From NCBI GenBank assembly GCA_022009855.1, contig CP091727.1, positions 4,836,001 through 4,900,000 on the forward strand: a DNA stretch of 64,000 bases. Reading direction: 5' to 3'. Below, in pieces: positions 21,514-31,611 of this stretch. Positions within the stretch are counted from its first letter, which is position 1, and every line of letters starts with the position of its first letter. The notes beneath the pieces were generated by a model. The model was not told where the DNA came from, searched no databases, and saw only the letters and a list, made by a program, of their open reading frames with translations. A program made the position numbers and the translations under genes. Source of the DNA: Lentisphaeria bacterium. Its GTDB lineage: Bacteria > Verrucomicrobiota > Lentisphaeria > Victivallales > Victivallaceae.

Positions 21514-22347
21514 TCAGAACCCGATGCCGTCGAGACACCAGTTCTTCTTGCTGATGTCGGTACGGCCCTGCGGCTGCCAGTACCCGTCATAAGTTCCGCG
21601 CTTCAAAGACCTGGTTCCCCCGTCCAGCCTGGCGAAAACGGAACCGCGGTTATGCCCATCGGTAAAGACGCCGAGCGTATTTCCGAAGGGGCTGTAATGA
21701 GTCGTCGTCCAGCCGAAGGAAAGATTGTTGGTCGACCAGGTGCCCGCCTTGTTGCGCAGCAGGCCGATCAATGTGCCGTCCGCGACTCGTGAAAATCCAA
21801 CGTTGACGCAGCTGAACAATATGACGGAAACATTTTTCACGGCGGAAATTTTCTTCCCGCCGGGCGCATACCGGTAGCCGAAGTCAAGCTCCGCTTTCCG
21901 GGCCGGATAATTCAGCGCATAGGAGAGAGCAGCGGCCTCATTCTTCCGGACCAGCGTGTCGGAAGGACAACGGTATACCTTCTCGTTCTTTCCCAGATAG
22001 TCGAAAAACTTGTACTGCCAGCGGAGTTCCGCGCCGCCACTTTGATCCAGCTCATCCGAAACGATGAAATCATTGGAATCCCCCGAATACATGCCGGATG
22101 CGGTCCCGATCTGTTTCATATTCCCCAGACAGGCGGTGGCCCGCGCACTCTCCCGCGCTTTGTTCAAGGCAGGAAGCAGCATCGCCGCCAGAATCGCGAT
22201 AATCGCAATAACTATTAATAACTCTATTAACGTAAATACAGTACGCTCTTTCTTCATGCGCCGGCGATGTATTTTGCGGATCCGCTCAGAAGAAGGAACT
22301 GGCGATTCGCTTTTCCCGGAATGACTCATCCGCATAAAAATACTCAT
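21514..22347 (-). CDS. Pseudopilin-like protein with prepilin N-terminal signal
   Basis: Intact. The ATG at 22347 has an AAAGGAG site and overlaps the stop of the LacI gene by four bases (ATGA), giving 277 residues with a 30-residue leader. An ATG at 22257 (MKKERTVFTLIELL) gives the more usual leader length but has no ribosome site. The signal FTLIELLIVIAIIAILAAML and LLPALNKARESAR follow. The C-terminal half carries THYSPFGNTLGVFTDGHNRG, a variant of the H-X-DGH motif. It is translationally coupled to a repressor and lies upstream of a heparinase-like gene. Confidence 0.8.
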   Translation of the reverse strand: MSIFMRMSHSGKSESPVPSSERIRKIHRRRMKKERTVFTLIELLIVIAIIAILAAMLLPALNKARESARATACLGNMKQIGTASGMYSGDSNDFIVSDELDQSGGAELRWQYKFFDYLGKNEKVYRCPSDTLVRKNEAAALSYALNYPARKAELDFGYRYAPGGKKISAVKNVSVILFSCVNVGFSRVADGTLIGLLRNKAGTWSTNNLSFGWTTTHYSPFGNTLGVFTDGHNRGSVFARLDGGTRSLKRGTYDGYWQPQGRTDISKKNWCLDGIGF

Positions 22348-23372
22348 TGGTTTTCGCTCCTTTCTTTTGTAGTGAAATCCACCGGGACCTTTATTTGAAC
22401 CGTTTCCGTACTTCCTTCGATCAGTGAAAACATCTTCTCCATCGCCTTCAAACCGATCTCCACATCGTTGGTCAACGCCGAAATGTAGTGGTCCGACGGC
22501 AGCCGGGTAACCCGCTGCCCGTCAAAGCTGCCGACCTGCACCGGCAGACGGTGCGCCTCGATATACCGGACGGCTCCGCGCGCCAGCTGCGGAGCCGTCG
22601 CCAGCACCGCATCGAATTCACCTTGATCAAGCAGTTCTGCCGCCAACCTTTCTCCATCGGTCTCAATATAATCGCTGTAACGAATCGCCGACTCCTCCAG
22701 CAAGAGCCCGGCGCGTTTCATTCCGGCGGAAAGCTGCGAAATAATCGACGTATCCTGCATGCCCGCCAGCCAGCAGAAACGACGACACCCCTGCGCTTTG
22801 AGCCGACTCACGACTCCGTACGCCGACTGCTCATAGTCACTGGCCACGTAATGCAGAGGCTCGTCGGGAGAAAAATCCGGTGTCGACGTAAGGAATATGC
22901 GCGGCTGCGTCAATTCCACCAGCTCCTGCCAGTACCCCTCCGATCGGTGCGCCCCCCAGATCAGCAGGCCATCCACGAAGCCGGAACGGAACATCCCGGC
23001 ATAACGATTTCCCTCCTTGTACTCCGGACGGTTGAACAGCAGCAGCAAATTGTATGAAGTCGTACTCAGTGCCCGTTCGATTCCACTTAGAATTTCCACG
23101 AAATGTGTATCGTGAAACACATTGTGACCCATCTCATCCTGCGGAGGAACCAACAGTCCGATCACCTGACTGCGTCGCTTGAAGAAACGCTGCGCATTCA
23201 CGTTCGGCACATAGTTGAGTTCCCGCGCGGCCTCCCGTACCTTCCTGCGCGTGCCTTCTGGAATCGCCAGTTCTCCCGTCGGATCATTCAACACCTTCGA
23301 TACGGTACAGGTACTCAACCCGACATAACGGGCCAATTCACGAATCGTACAGTTCTTTCCGCGCTTTTCCAT
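22344..23372 (-). CDS. LacI-family transcriptional repressor
   Basis: Intact, 342 residues. The N-terminal helix-turn-helix is TIRELARYVGLSTCTVSKVL, followed by the hinge region NYVPNVNAQRFFKRRSQVIG and a periplasmic-binding-protein-like effector domain. It should bind operators as a dimer and release on binding a sugar. Two TTAACACGTTA boxes lie between its -10 box and its start codon, strongly suggesting autorepression together with the pseudopilin and possibly the heparinase gene downstream. The effector is unknown. Confidence 0.88.
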   Translation of the reverse strand: MEKRGKNCTIRELARYVGLSTCTVSKVLNDPTGELAIPEGTRRKVREAARELNYVPNVNAQRFFKRRSQVIGLLVPPQDEMGHNVFHDTHFVEILSGIERALSTTSYNLLLLFNRPEYKEGNRYAGMFRSGFVDGLLIWGAHRSEGYWQELVELTQPRIFLTSTPDFSPDEPLHYVASDYEQSAYGVVSRLKAQGCRRFCWLAGMQDTSIISQLSAGMKRAGLLLEESAIRYSDYIETDGERLAAELLDQGEFDAVLATAPQLARGAVRYIEAHRLPVQVGSFDGQRVTRLPSDHYISALTNDVEIGLKAMEKMFSLIEGSTETVQIKVPVDFTTKERSENQ

Positions 23373-23384
23373 AATACAGCCAGA

Positions 23385-23408
23385 TTAACACGTTAACTTA
23401 ACACGTTA
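23385..23408. promoter_or_regulatory. Tandem LacI-type operator boxes
   Basis: TTAACACGTTA occurs at 23385-23395 and again at 23398-23408, 13 bp apart. Each has AAC-NN-GTT symmetry, typical of LacI/GalR half-sites. They sit directly downstream of the -10 box and 12 bp upstream of the LacI start. Confidence 0.7.
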
Positions 23409-23410
23409 TT

Positions 23411-23439
23411 ATTATACCTGAAACAACAGCGAAAGTCAA
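23411..23439 (-). promoter_or_regulatory. Sigma70 promoter of the LacI-pseudopilin-heparinase genes
   Basis: On the minus strand TTGACT (23439-23434), 17 bp, then TATAAT (23416-23411). The spacer matches that of the promoter at 2194-2222 in 13 of 17 positions. Confidence 0.8.
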
Positions 23440-23549
23440 TAGCCGAACGTAAAATTTTAAAAAAACTTTCCATCGACTTCGCGCACAGGCACGAAACACG
23501 GAAAACCGGGGGAATTTTCCACACCGAAGACAGTGACGTCAAAATAAAA

Positions 23550-23831
23550 TCAACGGTGAAAAGCCGCGTACTCTCCCTGAGGGGCAGTCTCGCGTTCCAG
23601 CTGTTCGAGGAATCGCAGCGCCTCTTCCCGGCAGGTGCCGCACATCTCCTCGGACGGGCACAGGGAAGAACAGATCGCCGGGCGCTCCGGACACCCGAAA
23701 AGACGGCAGCGCAATTCGGAGTCCAGATTGACACACGGCACCCCGGCCGGCTTTCCCTCCGGCATCCCGGGAATCGGCGATGAGATCGACGGCGCAATGC
23801 AGCAGGCGCCGCACCCCTGGCGACACTTCAC
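23550..23831 (-). CDS. YkgJ-type cysteine-cluster protein
   Basis: 93 residues from a GTG at 23831 (VKCRQGCGACC), which has GGGGAGGA upstream and overlaps the rsmI stop as GTGA. Eight or more cysteines include CRQGCGACC, GVPCVNLDSELRCRLFGC and LCPSEEMCGTC. This is the pattern of the YkgJ family of small zinc or iron-sulfur binding proteins, whose biochemical role is unknown. It probably shares a transcript with rsmI. Confidence 0.75.
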   Translation of the reverse strand: MKCRQGCGACCIAPSISSPIPGMPEGKPAGVPCVNLDSELRCRLFGCPERPAICSSLCPSEEMCGTCREEALRFLEQLERETAPQGEYAAFHR

Positions 23832-24562
23832 GATTCCGCATCCTCCCCATCCTCTTCGGTCAGGGAGGCGTGGACCCCGATGACGAATTCTCCGCGCCAT
23901 TCGCGCTTCCCGGCCAGCGCGGCCAGTTCCGCGGCGCTCCCCCGGATCACCTCTTCATGCAGCTTGGTCGCTTCCCGAATCACCGCAACCTGCGCCTCCG
24001 GGCCGACCGCCTCCGCCAGCTCCGGCAGAGTCCGGGCAATCCGATGCGGCGATTCGAAGAAGAAGACGGTCTTCCCCTCGCTCCGGATCGATTCAAAAAC
24101 TTCCGGCGACGTCCCGATTTCACCGGCGGGAACGCCAGAAAGGTGAATTTATCCACCGGCAGCGCCGATGCCGTCACCGCAAACGTGAGCGCCGACACCC
24201 CCGGAATCACCTCCGGCTCGATTCCGGCCCGGACCGCTTCGCGCATCAGAAAAAAATCCCGGATCCGCCAGCGACGGAGTTCCGGCATCCGAGACCGCCG
24301 CCACCGACAGCCCCCCGAGAATTTCCGAAATCAAACCTTCGGCCTTGCGATGTTCGTTGAACGCGTGAAAACTCATCAGCCGCGTGTGAATGTCAAAGTG
24401 CGCCAGCAACTGCCGCGTGTGACGCGTGTCTTCCGCAGCGATCAGGTCGACGCTGCGCAACACCTCCAGCGCGCGCAGCGTGATGTCATTCAGATTCCCG
24501 ATCGGCGTGCCGACCAGATAAAGTTTCCCGGAACAATTTCCGTTTCCCTGCCGGATCTCCAT
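23828..24562 (-). CDS. rsmI: 16S rRNA (cytidine(1402)-2'-O)-methyltransferase (two frame breaks)
   Basis: About 244 residues after removing one T from the seven-base run at 24250-24256 and adding one base at 24113-24115. LYLVGTPIGNLNDITLRALE is the family's SAM-binding start; AAEDTRHTRQLL, SDAGTPSLADPG and VFFFESPHRIA follow in order. RsmI adds the 2'-O methyl group to C1402 in the ribosomal P site. The ATG at 24562 (MEIRQGNGN) is chosen; an in-frame GTG at 24589 would extend it by nine residues. It diverges from the pseudouridine synthase gene over 56 bp. Confidence 0.88.
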
Positions 24563-24590
24563 TGCAAAATCCCATCCTGTGGTGTACACT
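24562..24590 (+). promoter_or_regulatory. Possible promoter for the pseudouridine synthase gene
   Basis: TTGCAA at 24562-24567, 17 bp, then TACACT at 24585-24590, 28 bp upstream of the TTG start. The hexamers are moderate matches to consensus. Confidence 0.4.
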
Positions 24591-24618
24591 ATGCAAACGA
24601 AACAGCGAGGCAGCCATC

Positions 24619-25334
24619 TTGGATCACGACAACCGCGAACGCCTGGTAAAATTTCTCAGCTCAGCCGGAGCCGCCTCCCGCCGCGCAGCGGGTGAACTGG
24701 TCAAATCCGGCCGGGTCACCGTCAACGGTCGCACCATTCTGGAACCCGGAGCGCGAATCTCCGCCGCCGACCTGGTCACTCTGGACGGCACTCCGGTCCG
24801 CCAGCCGGAAAAACGGCTCTACCTCATGCTCCATAAACCACGCGGCTATGTCTGCACCAACAACGATCCCCACGCAGAACGCAAAGCCGTCGATCTCATC
24901 CGGCTTGACCCGCCGGTGCGTCTCTTCTCCGCCGGACGCCTCGACAAGGAGAGCGAAGGCCTGATCCTGTTTTCCAACGACGGGGCGTATGTCGAACAAC
25001 TCACCCATCCCCGTCATGAAATTCTGAAGCAGTACCATGTCCGGATCACCCGCGACCTCACCGCACCGGAACTCGAACGCATCCGCGCCGGAATCGCCGA
25101 CGACGGCGATATCCTCCGGGTCAGAGCCATCGACCGGATCGGCTCCGCATACTACCGAATCACCCTCAACGAGGGGAAAAACGGGAGATCCGCCGCATTA
25201 CCGCCGCAGTAGGCGCCCCGACCCTGCAACTGAAGAGAGTCCGGGTCGGCGGGCTGGAGCTCGGCTCCCTGCCTCCAGGACGGTGGCGTATGCTCACCCC
25301 GGAAGAGGTCACTCTTTCGCTGAAACCGAATTGA
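24619..25334 (+). CDS. RsuA/RluB-family rRNA pseudouridine synthase (one frame break)
   Basis: About 238 residues from a TTG start at 24619 with GCGAGG upstream; one base is missing near the A run at 25177-25181. An S4 RNA-binding domain comes first (LVKFLSSAGAASRRAAGELV), then the catalytic GRLDKESEGLILFSNDG with the nucleophile Asp. Across the break the family motif EGKN-REIRRI is restored, and the protein ends EVTLSLKPN. It isomerises a uridine in 23S or 16S rRNA; RluB and RsuA cannot be separated from sequence alone. Its last 26 bases overlap the convergent lipoprotein gene. Confidence 0.85.
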
Positions 25335-26063
25335 CCGCCCGATCAGGCGTCTCGGGAATCGCAGGAGGAGCAACAGGAACCGCCTTCGCCCGGTCACGGG
25401 TTCCATCTGCGGGCGTAAGATCGGGAATCGGCGCCTCCGTCGTCTTGTCCGCTTCTGCCGACGCACGTTTCTCCGAGGTTTCTTCGGTCGTCATTTCCGT
25501 TTCCGGCCGGGCCGGCTCTCCGGTCGATTCGAGTTCCTCAAGTTCCCGGCCACGCTCCGCCAGAATCCGGGCCAGCTCCACCCGGTTCTTCAGAAAAAGC
25601 GCCTTGACCTCGATTTCCACCCGGGAGCGTTCCTCTCCCCGTACCGAAGTCACCTCGCTGCCGAACGTGTTGACCGCACGAAAACTTCCATCCGCCGAAA
25701 GGTTGCCCGGATTGAGCCGCACCGATCCCGGCGGCGAGAAATCCGAATTCACGATCGTGTAGGTCCCGACGTGAATCCGCTCTGTGCTGATCAGACATAC
25801 CGCATCCGCTCCCGCCTCACGGGCGGAATCAAGCAGCTTCTCCTGGATGTCGTAGCCAAGCGTACCGTCGGGCGCTGTGAGCGTCGCACGCCCGATGATC
25901 CGGTATTCCCCGGAGGCACTTCCGCCCGGTTCTGGAACAGCGCCACCGGACGCGACTGCGGCGTCGGTTCGAACTCCTGACCGATATATTCCAGATCGAT
26001 GCAGCCGGCGGCCACCAGGCTGATTCCGGCGGCAAGCACCGCAAAAATATGCCGCCGGCTCAT
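25309..26063 (-). CDS. Putative lipoprotein with acidic C-terminal tail (one frame break)
   Basis: About 251 residues after adding one base in the C run at 25908-25911. MSRRHIFAVLAAGISLVAAGC is a lipoprotein signal with the lipobox cysteine at residue 21. A central region (YRIIGRATLTAPDG, AREAGADAVCLIS) resembles small outer-membrane or periplasmic lipoproteins. It is followed by a helical segment (AREAGADAV and VELARILAERGRELEELE) and a Glu/Thr/Pro-rich, probably disordered, tail. The start overlaps the corrected stop of the CNNM gene as ATGA, so it is the last gene of the long minus-strand run. No function can be assigned. Confidence 0.6.
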
Positions 26064-27315
26064 TTGCCGTCCCCGTGTCGGTTTTGATCCGTTTCAGATT
26101 GAATTCCCACACCTGCCCCCGGCGGATCTTGCGGGCGTAGAATTCCGCGTTTCCATGCCGGTATACGTCGCCGACTTTGGGCTGCCGTTTCAACATTCGG
26201 GCAAACCAGACCGAAACCGGTTCGGCACGCCGCGGCAGATTCAGGTGGGTGTCGCGGGTAAGCAGCGTCATCGGAACGCCTCCGCCTACCACCCAGACAA
26301 ATTCACTCGGCGAATAGAAAGTCCGCGGCAGCGGATCGAACTCGTCATCCAGATCCCCCAGCAGCTCCTCGACGATATCCTCCAGCGTCACCAGTCCCAG
26401 CGTCTGCCCGGATGCCGGATCGCGGACGATCGTCATATGGCAGTGCTGCGTGGCAAAACGCTCCAACAGTTCCGAGGCCGTATCGTCCGGCTCGGCAAAC
26501 GCGATCGGGCGGAGAATGTCGGTGAGATTCATCGCTCCGGGATGCGCCCGGAACGTCGCCACCAGCTCCTTGAAGTTGACGTACCCCAGCACCTTGTTGC
26601 GGTTGCCCGCTTCACAGACCGGGTAACGGGTGTGAAAATCGGTCCCGGTCGAGGCAATCGCCTCCGACAGCGTCTGGTCCGAGGAGAGGAACGAGATGTT
26701 TTCCGCCGGAAGCATCACCATGCGGGCCGTCCGTTCCGAAAGCCGCGGCACCGCTTTGATGATCCGCTCCTGCCGGGTTGAAATCACCTGCGAACTGCGC
26801 GCCAGCGCCGCCAACGCCGAAATCTCGTCCGCCGTACTCGGCTGTACCGGACGACGCCGCTCAAACGGACGATTGATGAAGTGAGTGAGCTTGATCAGCG
26901 GCATGAAGAGAAAAACCGCCACCTGCAGCGGACGCGCCGCCACCGCCATCACCCGGAGGTTGAACCGCACACCGAGCGTCTTCGGCAGAATCTCCGTGTA
27001 CTGCACCATCAACAGTGTGAACACGAGCGAAAACACCCCCATGTACTGGCTGCCGAAGGTTGCCGCGAGGCTCCCGCCCGCCACCGCCGCACCGATGGTA
27101 TGGGCGGCGGTGTTGATGATCAGAATCACCGCGATCGGTTTGTCGATATCCCGTTTCAGCGATTGACAGATCTGCCCTGCCTTCGGGGAACGCTGACGTA
27201 ATTCCGCCAGCTGGCTCGGCGTAATGCTGAGAATCGCCGCCTCCATGAGAGAACACAAGTTCGACAGGATCATCGCCAGAGCGACACTACCGAAAAATAA
27301 AAACCAAGCCTCCAA
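26060..27315 (-). CDS. CNNM/CorC (HlyC)-family membrane protein with CBS domains (one frame break at its end)
   Basis: 418 residues once one G is added in the run at 26071-26074; the end then reads KTDTGDGK and its TGA overlaps the next start. Without that base it appears fused to the lipoprotein. Residues 1-130 are a DUF21 membrane domain with several helices (NLCSLMEAAILSITPSQLAE, TLLMVQYTEILPKTLGVRF). A CBS pair follows (ISFLSSDQTLSEAI, HCHMTIVRDPASGQTLGLVT) with EDIVEELLGDLDDEFD, then a CorC-type C-terminal domain. Family members move or sense Mg2+ and Co2+ at the inner membrane. It follows the transporter genes of this run. Confidence 0.85.
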
Positions 27316-27323
27316 AATTTAAC

Positions 27324-28965
27324 TCACTTCCGCCCGTCCGGGCTGTTTTTTACCGGCGGAACCGTCTTCTGCTCCACCGCGGCTTCCGCCTGTTCTTCCG
27401 CGATCTTCGCCTTGAGGATCGCCACCATCGCCGGCGGGAAAATCTTGAGGCAGTTCTCCACCACAGATCTCTTCATCTCCGCATATGACGGCAGCTTCGT
27501 ACGATCCTCCTTGCCGAGATCGGCCGCGTATTTCGTGTAGATATACCGCGCGATCCGCTCATTGGCGATCGCCGCATCCTGGTCGTTGTAGACCATGTAG
27601 TTGATGCTCCGGAAAATCAGACCGCTGATGATTTCACTGGCCTTCTTGACCGCCGCATCACGCACATCCTCCGCCCACTCATCCATGATGAAGGCTTCGA
27701 TGTTCGGATGCTTCTTCCCATCCTCCTTGATCAGCTTCTGATAGTACTCCTCGGCTTTGGTGAATTTGCCGTAGTTGTAGAGAATCGTCACCGCCTCTTT
27801 CATGAAGTTGATCCGCGCACTCCGGAAGGTTGACGCCGAATTCCCCTTGTCGAAGGTCTCCTGCGCCTTCACATAGGTGTCGAACACCGCATCCACCAGC
27901 GCCAGATTCGGCACCACGATGATGCTCTCGAAGCTCCTGTCGTCGATCATCAGCAGTTTTCCGGCGCGGAACGCTTCATAGAGCGACTGGGTGATGATCC
28001 GGTTGCAGTCCAAATTGACATGCCCGGGAGTCCGCTTGAGCCCCAGCGTCGCCCAGTAGATCGCCTGTGACTCCGGCACCCGCCAATCCATCAATCCGTA
28101 CTTCTCGTTGATTTCGACGATCAACGCAGGATCCAGTTTGAGCGAACGGCGCAGATACTCCGCCCGGAAGAAATCGGTCAGCTTGCCGACCAGAACCGAA
28201 TCCGCCCCGCCCAGAAGAGTGATCAGCTTGCCGGGCAGCGCGGCAGGTTCCGCCGAACGGAACGCATTGTACACTGCATCAAAGTCCTCATATCCGGCCT
28301 CCTTCGCCGCCTGCCAGAACCGGTGGTCCGGCGGATAGGCCTTCCGAAACGCCTCTTCACTCGCGGGAGCGGCGGCCAGAGCCTTCCAGTCCGGATTGCC
28401 GGTCCCGACGATGTTGGTCATCTGAATGGCCAGCCGGTTCTTGTAATACAAGTTGGCGTCGTCCATGATGTTGCCGAGCTTGTGCTGGAAGATCCACGCC
28501 AGCTCCTTGTAGAGCAGCGGGTCCTCAGGATTGTATTCGATCGCCTGATCGCGAATCAGCTTGATTCCCTCGTTGACCCAGCGCCAGCGGTCGGCGAAGC
28601 TCGAACAGGTCACCGAGATGTTGTAGGCCATGTTCCAGGCCAGATAGGCGGTCGCCCCGGAGAAGGTCGGCTGGAGATCGGTGATCCAGCGTGCCAGCTG
28701 CACCATCTCAAAGTAGTTTCCCCTTCTCCTGCAACGCCCCGGCCCGCAGCCAGAGCAGGTCCGCAACCAGTCCGCGGAAACTGCCGAGCGCCACCGTGGT
28801 GAAAACTACCATGGGCGGCGCATTCTTGATCTGCCCGGTGAAGCGCAGATTGTACTGCGCAACCTGCGTGTCGAGCCGTCTCTCCACCCGGCTGATTCCG
28901 AACAGCAGCGCCAGCGAAACCAGCACCAACACAAAAAACATGACGATTGTACGAAATCTGCTCAT
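27324..28965 (-). CDS. Membrane-anchored, TPR-like helical protein of unknown function (one frame break)
   Basis: About 546 residues after removing one extra base at 28720-28723. The N-terminus MSRFRTIVMFFVLVLVSLAL is a membrane anchor. The rest is predicted mostly helical, with tetratricopeptide-like stretches such as LYKELAWIFQHKLGNIMDDA and AEEYYQKLIKEDGKKHPNIE. The ATG overlaps the stop of the ABC permease by four bases, so it is probably translated with the transporter and may be a periplasmic partner. No family assignment is possible from sequence alone. Confidence 0.6.
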
Positions 28966-30395
28966 TTGCGTATCACCAATCCCAGTTCACGACGCCGGTA
29001 GAAGTAGATGCCCAGCGCAAACAGAGGCAGCGCCCGGCAGAGGAAGTAAAACCACACCACCTGCCAGATGGAACTCCATTCGATCAACTCCCCGTTGGCA
29101 ACCAGCGATGTCGATTCAAATGCCTGCAGCGGGATCACAATCCAGAGCAGGACCTTGGCGATGCTCTGCGCAAACTGATCCGCAGCTCCGCTGATATAGC
29201 TCATTCCGCTCATCAGAATCGCAAACGTGCCGAACAGCAGGTAGGACACCACCACGAAGATCGCGGTCGGCAGCGACAGAAATCCGCCGAATGCACACCC
29301 CAGTCCGGAAAGGATCAGCAACTCCAGCGCGATCATCAGAACCGCCCGCAGATAGTTGCCGAAAAATCCGCAAACCTCCACCAGCAGCTTCGGCCCGTCC
29401 GCAGGCTGAAAGTATTGCGTCTCACCCTTGTCGTCGAAATTGACGTAGCTGATCAGAACCGTATTGTCCGGCGTAACCACGTTCCACGCGGGAGGAATCA
29501 CCTCCTCGTGAAATTCACCGGACATCACCTGCCGCGGCCCGTCGGAAAGCGCATAGAAATAGACTTCGTAACCGCTCTGCGCCACCGGATCGAACACGCT
29601 CGTCGCCTTGCTCTTGTCAACCACCCGCGGCACCCCCACCTGCCACCAGGAACGGGTCATGCGCTGCCCCTCCGATGCGACCTTCCCGATGTAGGGCCGG
29701 TAACGCAGAAACAACGGCTTGCCTTTCGACTCCGGAACATTGTGGTAAATCCAGCCGCGCGAAGTGTTGTGTTTGACCTCCGATCCGGCGGAAACCAGTT
29801 CACGCCGCGCATCGTCGAACATCTTCTCCTGCGTCGCCGGACTGGTGTCGACTCCCAGCCCGCGATTGCGCAGATTTTCAATCCGCTGCCGGACCAGCTC
29901 CCGAGTCGCCTTGTCGTAATCCGGCACCTGCGGCCAGAAAACCCGGCGACCGACCAGCACTTCATTCCGGATTCTCTCCCGCTCCTCGGCGGAAAACTCC
30001 TGCTGATTGTACTTGTACAGGATGATAAAGTAAATCGACAGCGTCGCCACCGCCAGAAGCACCAGATGGATCAGGTTGACCCCCACCCATTTCGCCAGCC
30101 AGATGGTGATTCGCGAGACCGGCTTGGTCACCACCATGTGCAGCTGATAATTATCCACATCCTGCGTCATGACGAAGCAGCCGAGCCAGACCGACGAGAA
30201 CGCCAGCAAATAGCTCACTGCGGAAAGACTGTAGAGCAACGAGATCCGAATGAACCCGCGCGCCGTACCGTCCCCGCTGACCGTGCCGGGTATCAGCACC
30301 ACCCCCAGCAGCAGCAACAGCAGCAGCAGCTGAAAGATGTGCGAACGGATCGCGTTCCGGAACGTCAGCCTTACGATTGCCCAGAAAGCCTTCAT
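28962..30395 (-). CDS. ABC-2-type transporter permease
   Basis: Intact, 477 residues. A first helix after MKAFWAIVRLTFRNAIRSH is followed by two or three more (LLLLLLLLGVVLIPG, AVSYLLAFSSVWLGCFVMT, LIHLVLLAVATLSIYFIIL). A long soluble insertion spans roughly residues 145-320, and at least four more helices end the protein. The size and large extracytoplasmic loop fit exporters of the ABC-2 class. Its start overlaps the ATPase stop (ATGA), and its stop overlaps the anchored helical protein. The transported substrate is unknown. Confidence 0.8.
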   Translation of the reverse strand: MKAFWAIVRLTFRNAIRSHIFQLLLLLLLLGVVLIPGTVSGDGTARGFIRISLLYSLSAVSYLLAFSSVWLGCFVMTQDVDNYQLHMVVTKPVSRITIWLAKWVGVNLIHLVLLAVATLSIYFIILYKYNQQEFSAEERERIRNEVLVGRRVFWPQVPDYDKATRELVRQRIENLRNRGLGVDTSPATQEKMFDDARRELVSAGSEVKHNTSRGWIYHNVPESKGKPLFLRYRPYIGKVASEGQRMTRSWWQVGVPRVVDKSKATSVFDPVAQSGYEVYFYALSDGPRQVMSGEFHEEVIPPAWNVVTPDNTVLISYVNFDDKGETQYFQPADGPKLLVEVCGFFGNYLRAVLMIALELLILSGLGCAFGGFLSLPTAIFVVVSYLLFGTFAILMSGMSYISGAADQFAQSIAKVLLWIVIPLQAFESTSLVANGELIEWSSIWQVVWFYFLCRALPLFALGIYFYRRRELGLVIRK

Positions 30396-31566
30396 TTGCG
30401 GTTACCCAGAATGTCGTTGAGCTTGGCGTTGACTTCGTCCAGCTTCTTCTCTTCAACCGTTTCCGCCGGAGGAGGCGGAGCAACCGGCTGCGGTTTCTCC
30501 CCTTCGGTCAGCACTTCCAGCTTTTCGGGAGAGATCAGCCGCCTTCTCCGCTGTCTTCTCCGGCACGGCGGCCGGCTCCGGAGCGGCCGCCGGAGCCTTG
30601 ACCTCTTGAATCAGCGTTTCGAGCACCGCGCTCGACTCATCGCCTTTGGCCAGATATTCCGCGATTTTTCCGCCTCCGACCACACCGGCGGTTTCGACAC
30701 TGTCGGACTTCGCCCTTGCAATCACATCGAGGAAAAATTCTTCCAGCGTCCGCCGCGGATGATCGATGCGGAAATTTTCACCATCCAGGCTGGAGCGCAA
30801 CAGCTCCACCAGCCGCGCCATCGCCGCCGGAGGCAGCGCGGGCGTCGTAATCCGGTTTTTCATCCGTGACGGTCAGAAGTTCATTCAAACTCCCGGTCGC
30901 CCGAATCTTACCGCCGTAGAGGATGATTACACGGTCGCAGATGTCTTCGATATCGCTCAGCAGATGGCTGGTGATCACCACCGTCTTGCCACGCTTCTTC
31001 AGTGCAAGAATCAGATCCTTGACCTCTTTGCAGCCGAGGGGATCCAGACCGCTGGTCGGCTCATCGAGAATCAGAAAAGCAGGATCGTTGATCATCGCCT
31101 GCGCCAGACCGATCCTGCGCGCCATCCCCTTGGAGAACTCACCGACACGGCGGCGGCGGGCATGCGCCAGCCCCACCATTTCCAGCAGCTGATCGATCCG
31201 GTTGCGCCGATCTGCGCGGGAAAGATTGAAGAGCGCCCCGAAAAAATCCAGTGTCTCTTCCGCGGTCAGATATTTGTAAAGATAGGAGTCCTCGGGCAGA
31301 TAACCGATCTCCCGTTTGGTCTCCACCGCGCGGGGCGACCGCCCCATCACCGAGAGCCGCCCGCCGGTCGGATACAACAGCCCGAGCAGCATCTTGACCG
31401 TAGTCGATTTGCCGGAGCCGTTCGGCCCCAGCAGTCCGACCACCTCCCCGGGATTGATCTCAAAGTCAATATCGTTCACGGCCTTCGCCTTCGGCCGCCC
31501 CCAGAAGTCGCGAAACTCCTTGGTCAGCCCGACGGCCCGGACGATCGGTTCACGTTGCTCAGCCAT
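30392..31566 (-). CDS. ABC transporter ATP-binding protein with long C-terminal extension (two frame breaks)
   Basis: About 390 residues after removing single extra bases in the T run at 30856-30860 and near 30538-30542. Walker A is GPNGSGKST, the signature FSKGMARRIGLAQ, Walker B FLILDEPTSGLD and the switch His is in VITSHLLSD. The ATPase domain ends near residue 240. The remaining 150 residues are unusual: a folded part (RLVELLRSSLDGENFRIDHP) and an Ala/Pro/Glu-rich linker ending LNDILGNRK. The stop overlaps the permease start (ATGA), which supports the corrected frame. It powers the transporter encoded next. Confidence 0.85.
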
Positions 31567-31611
31567 GATATCTCAAAATCCTCGCTGCTTGATTTGCATT
31601 GTCGTTTCCGT

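Noticed and set aside
24250..24256. Programmed frameshift at the T7 run in rsmI
   Set aside because: A slippery run could allow it, as reported for some rsmI-like genes, but the same gene has a second break at 24113-24115 and dozens of other genes have breaks in non-slippery G/C runs; error is simpler.
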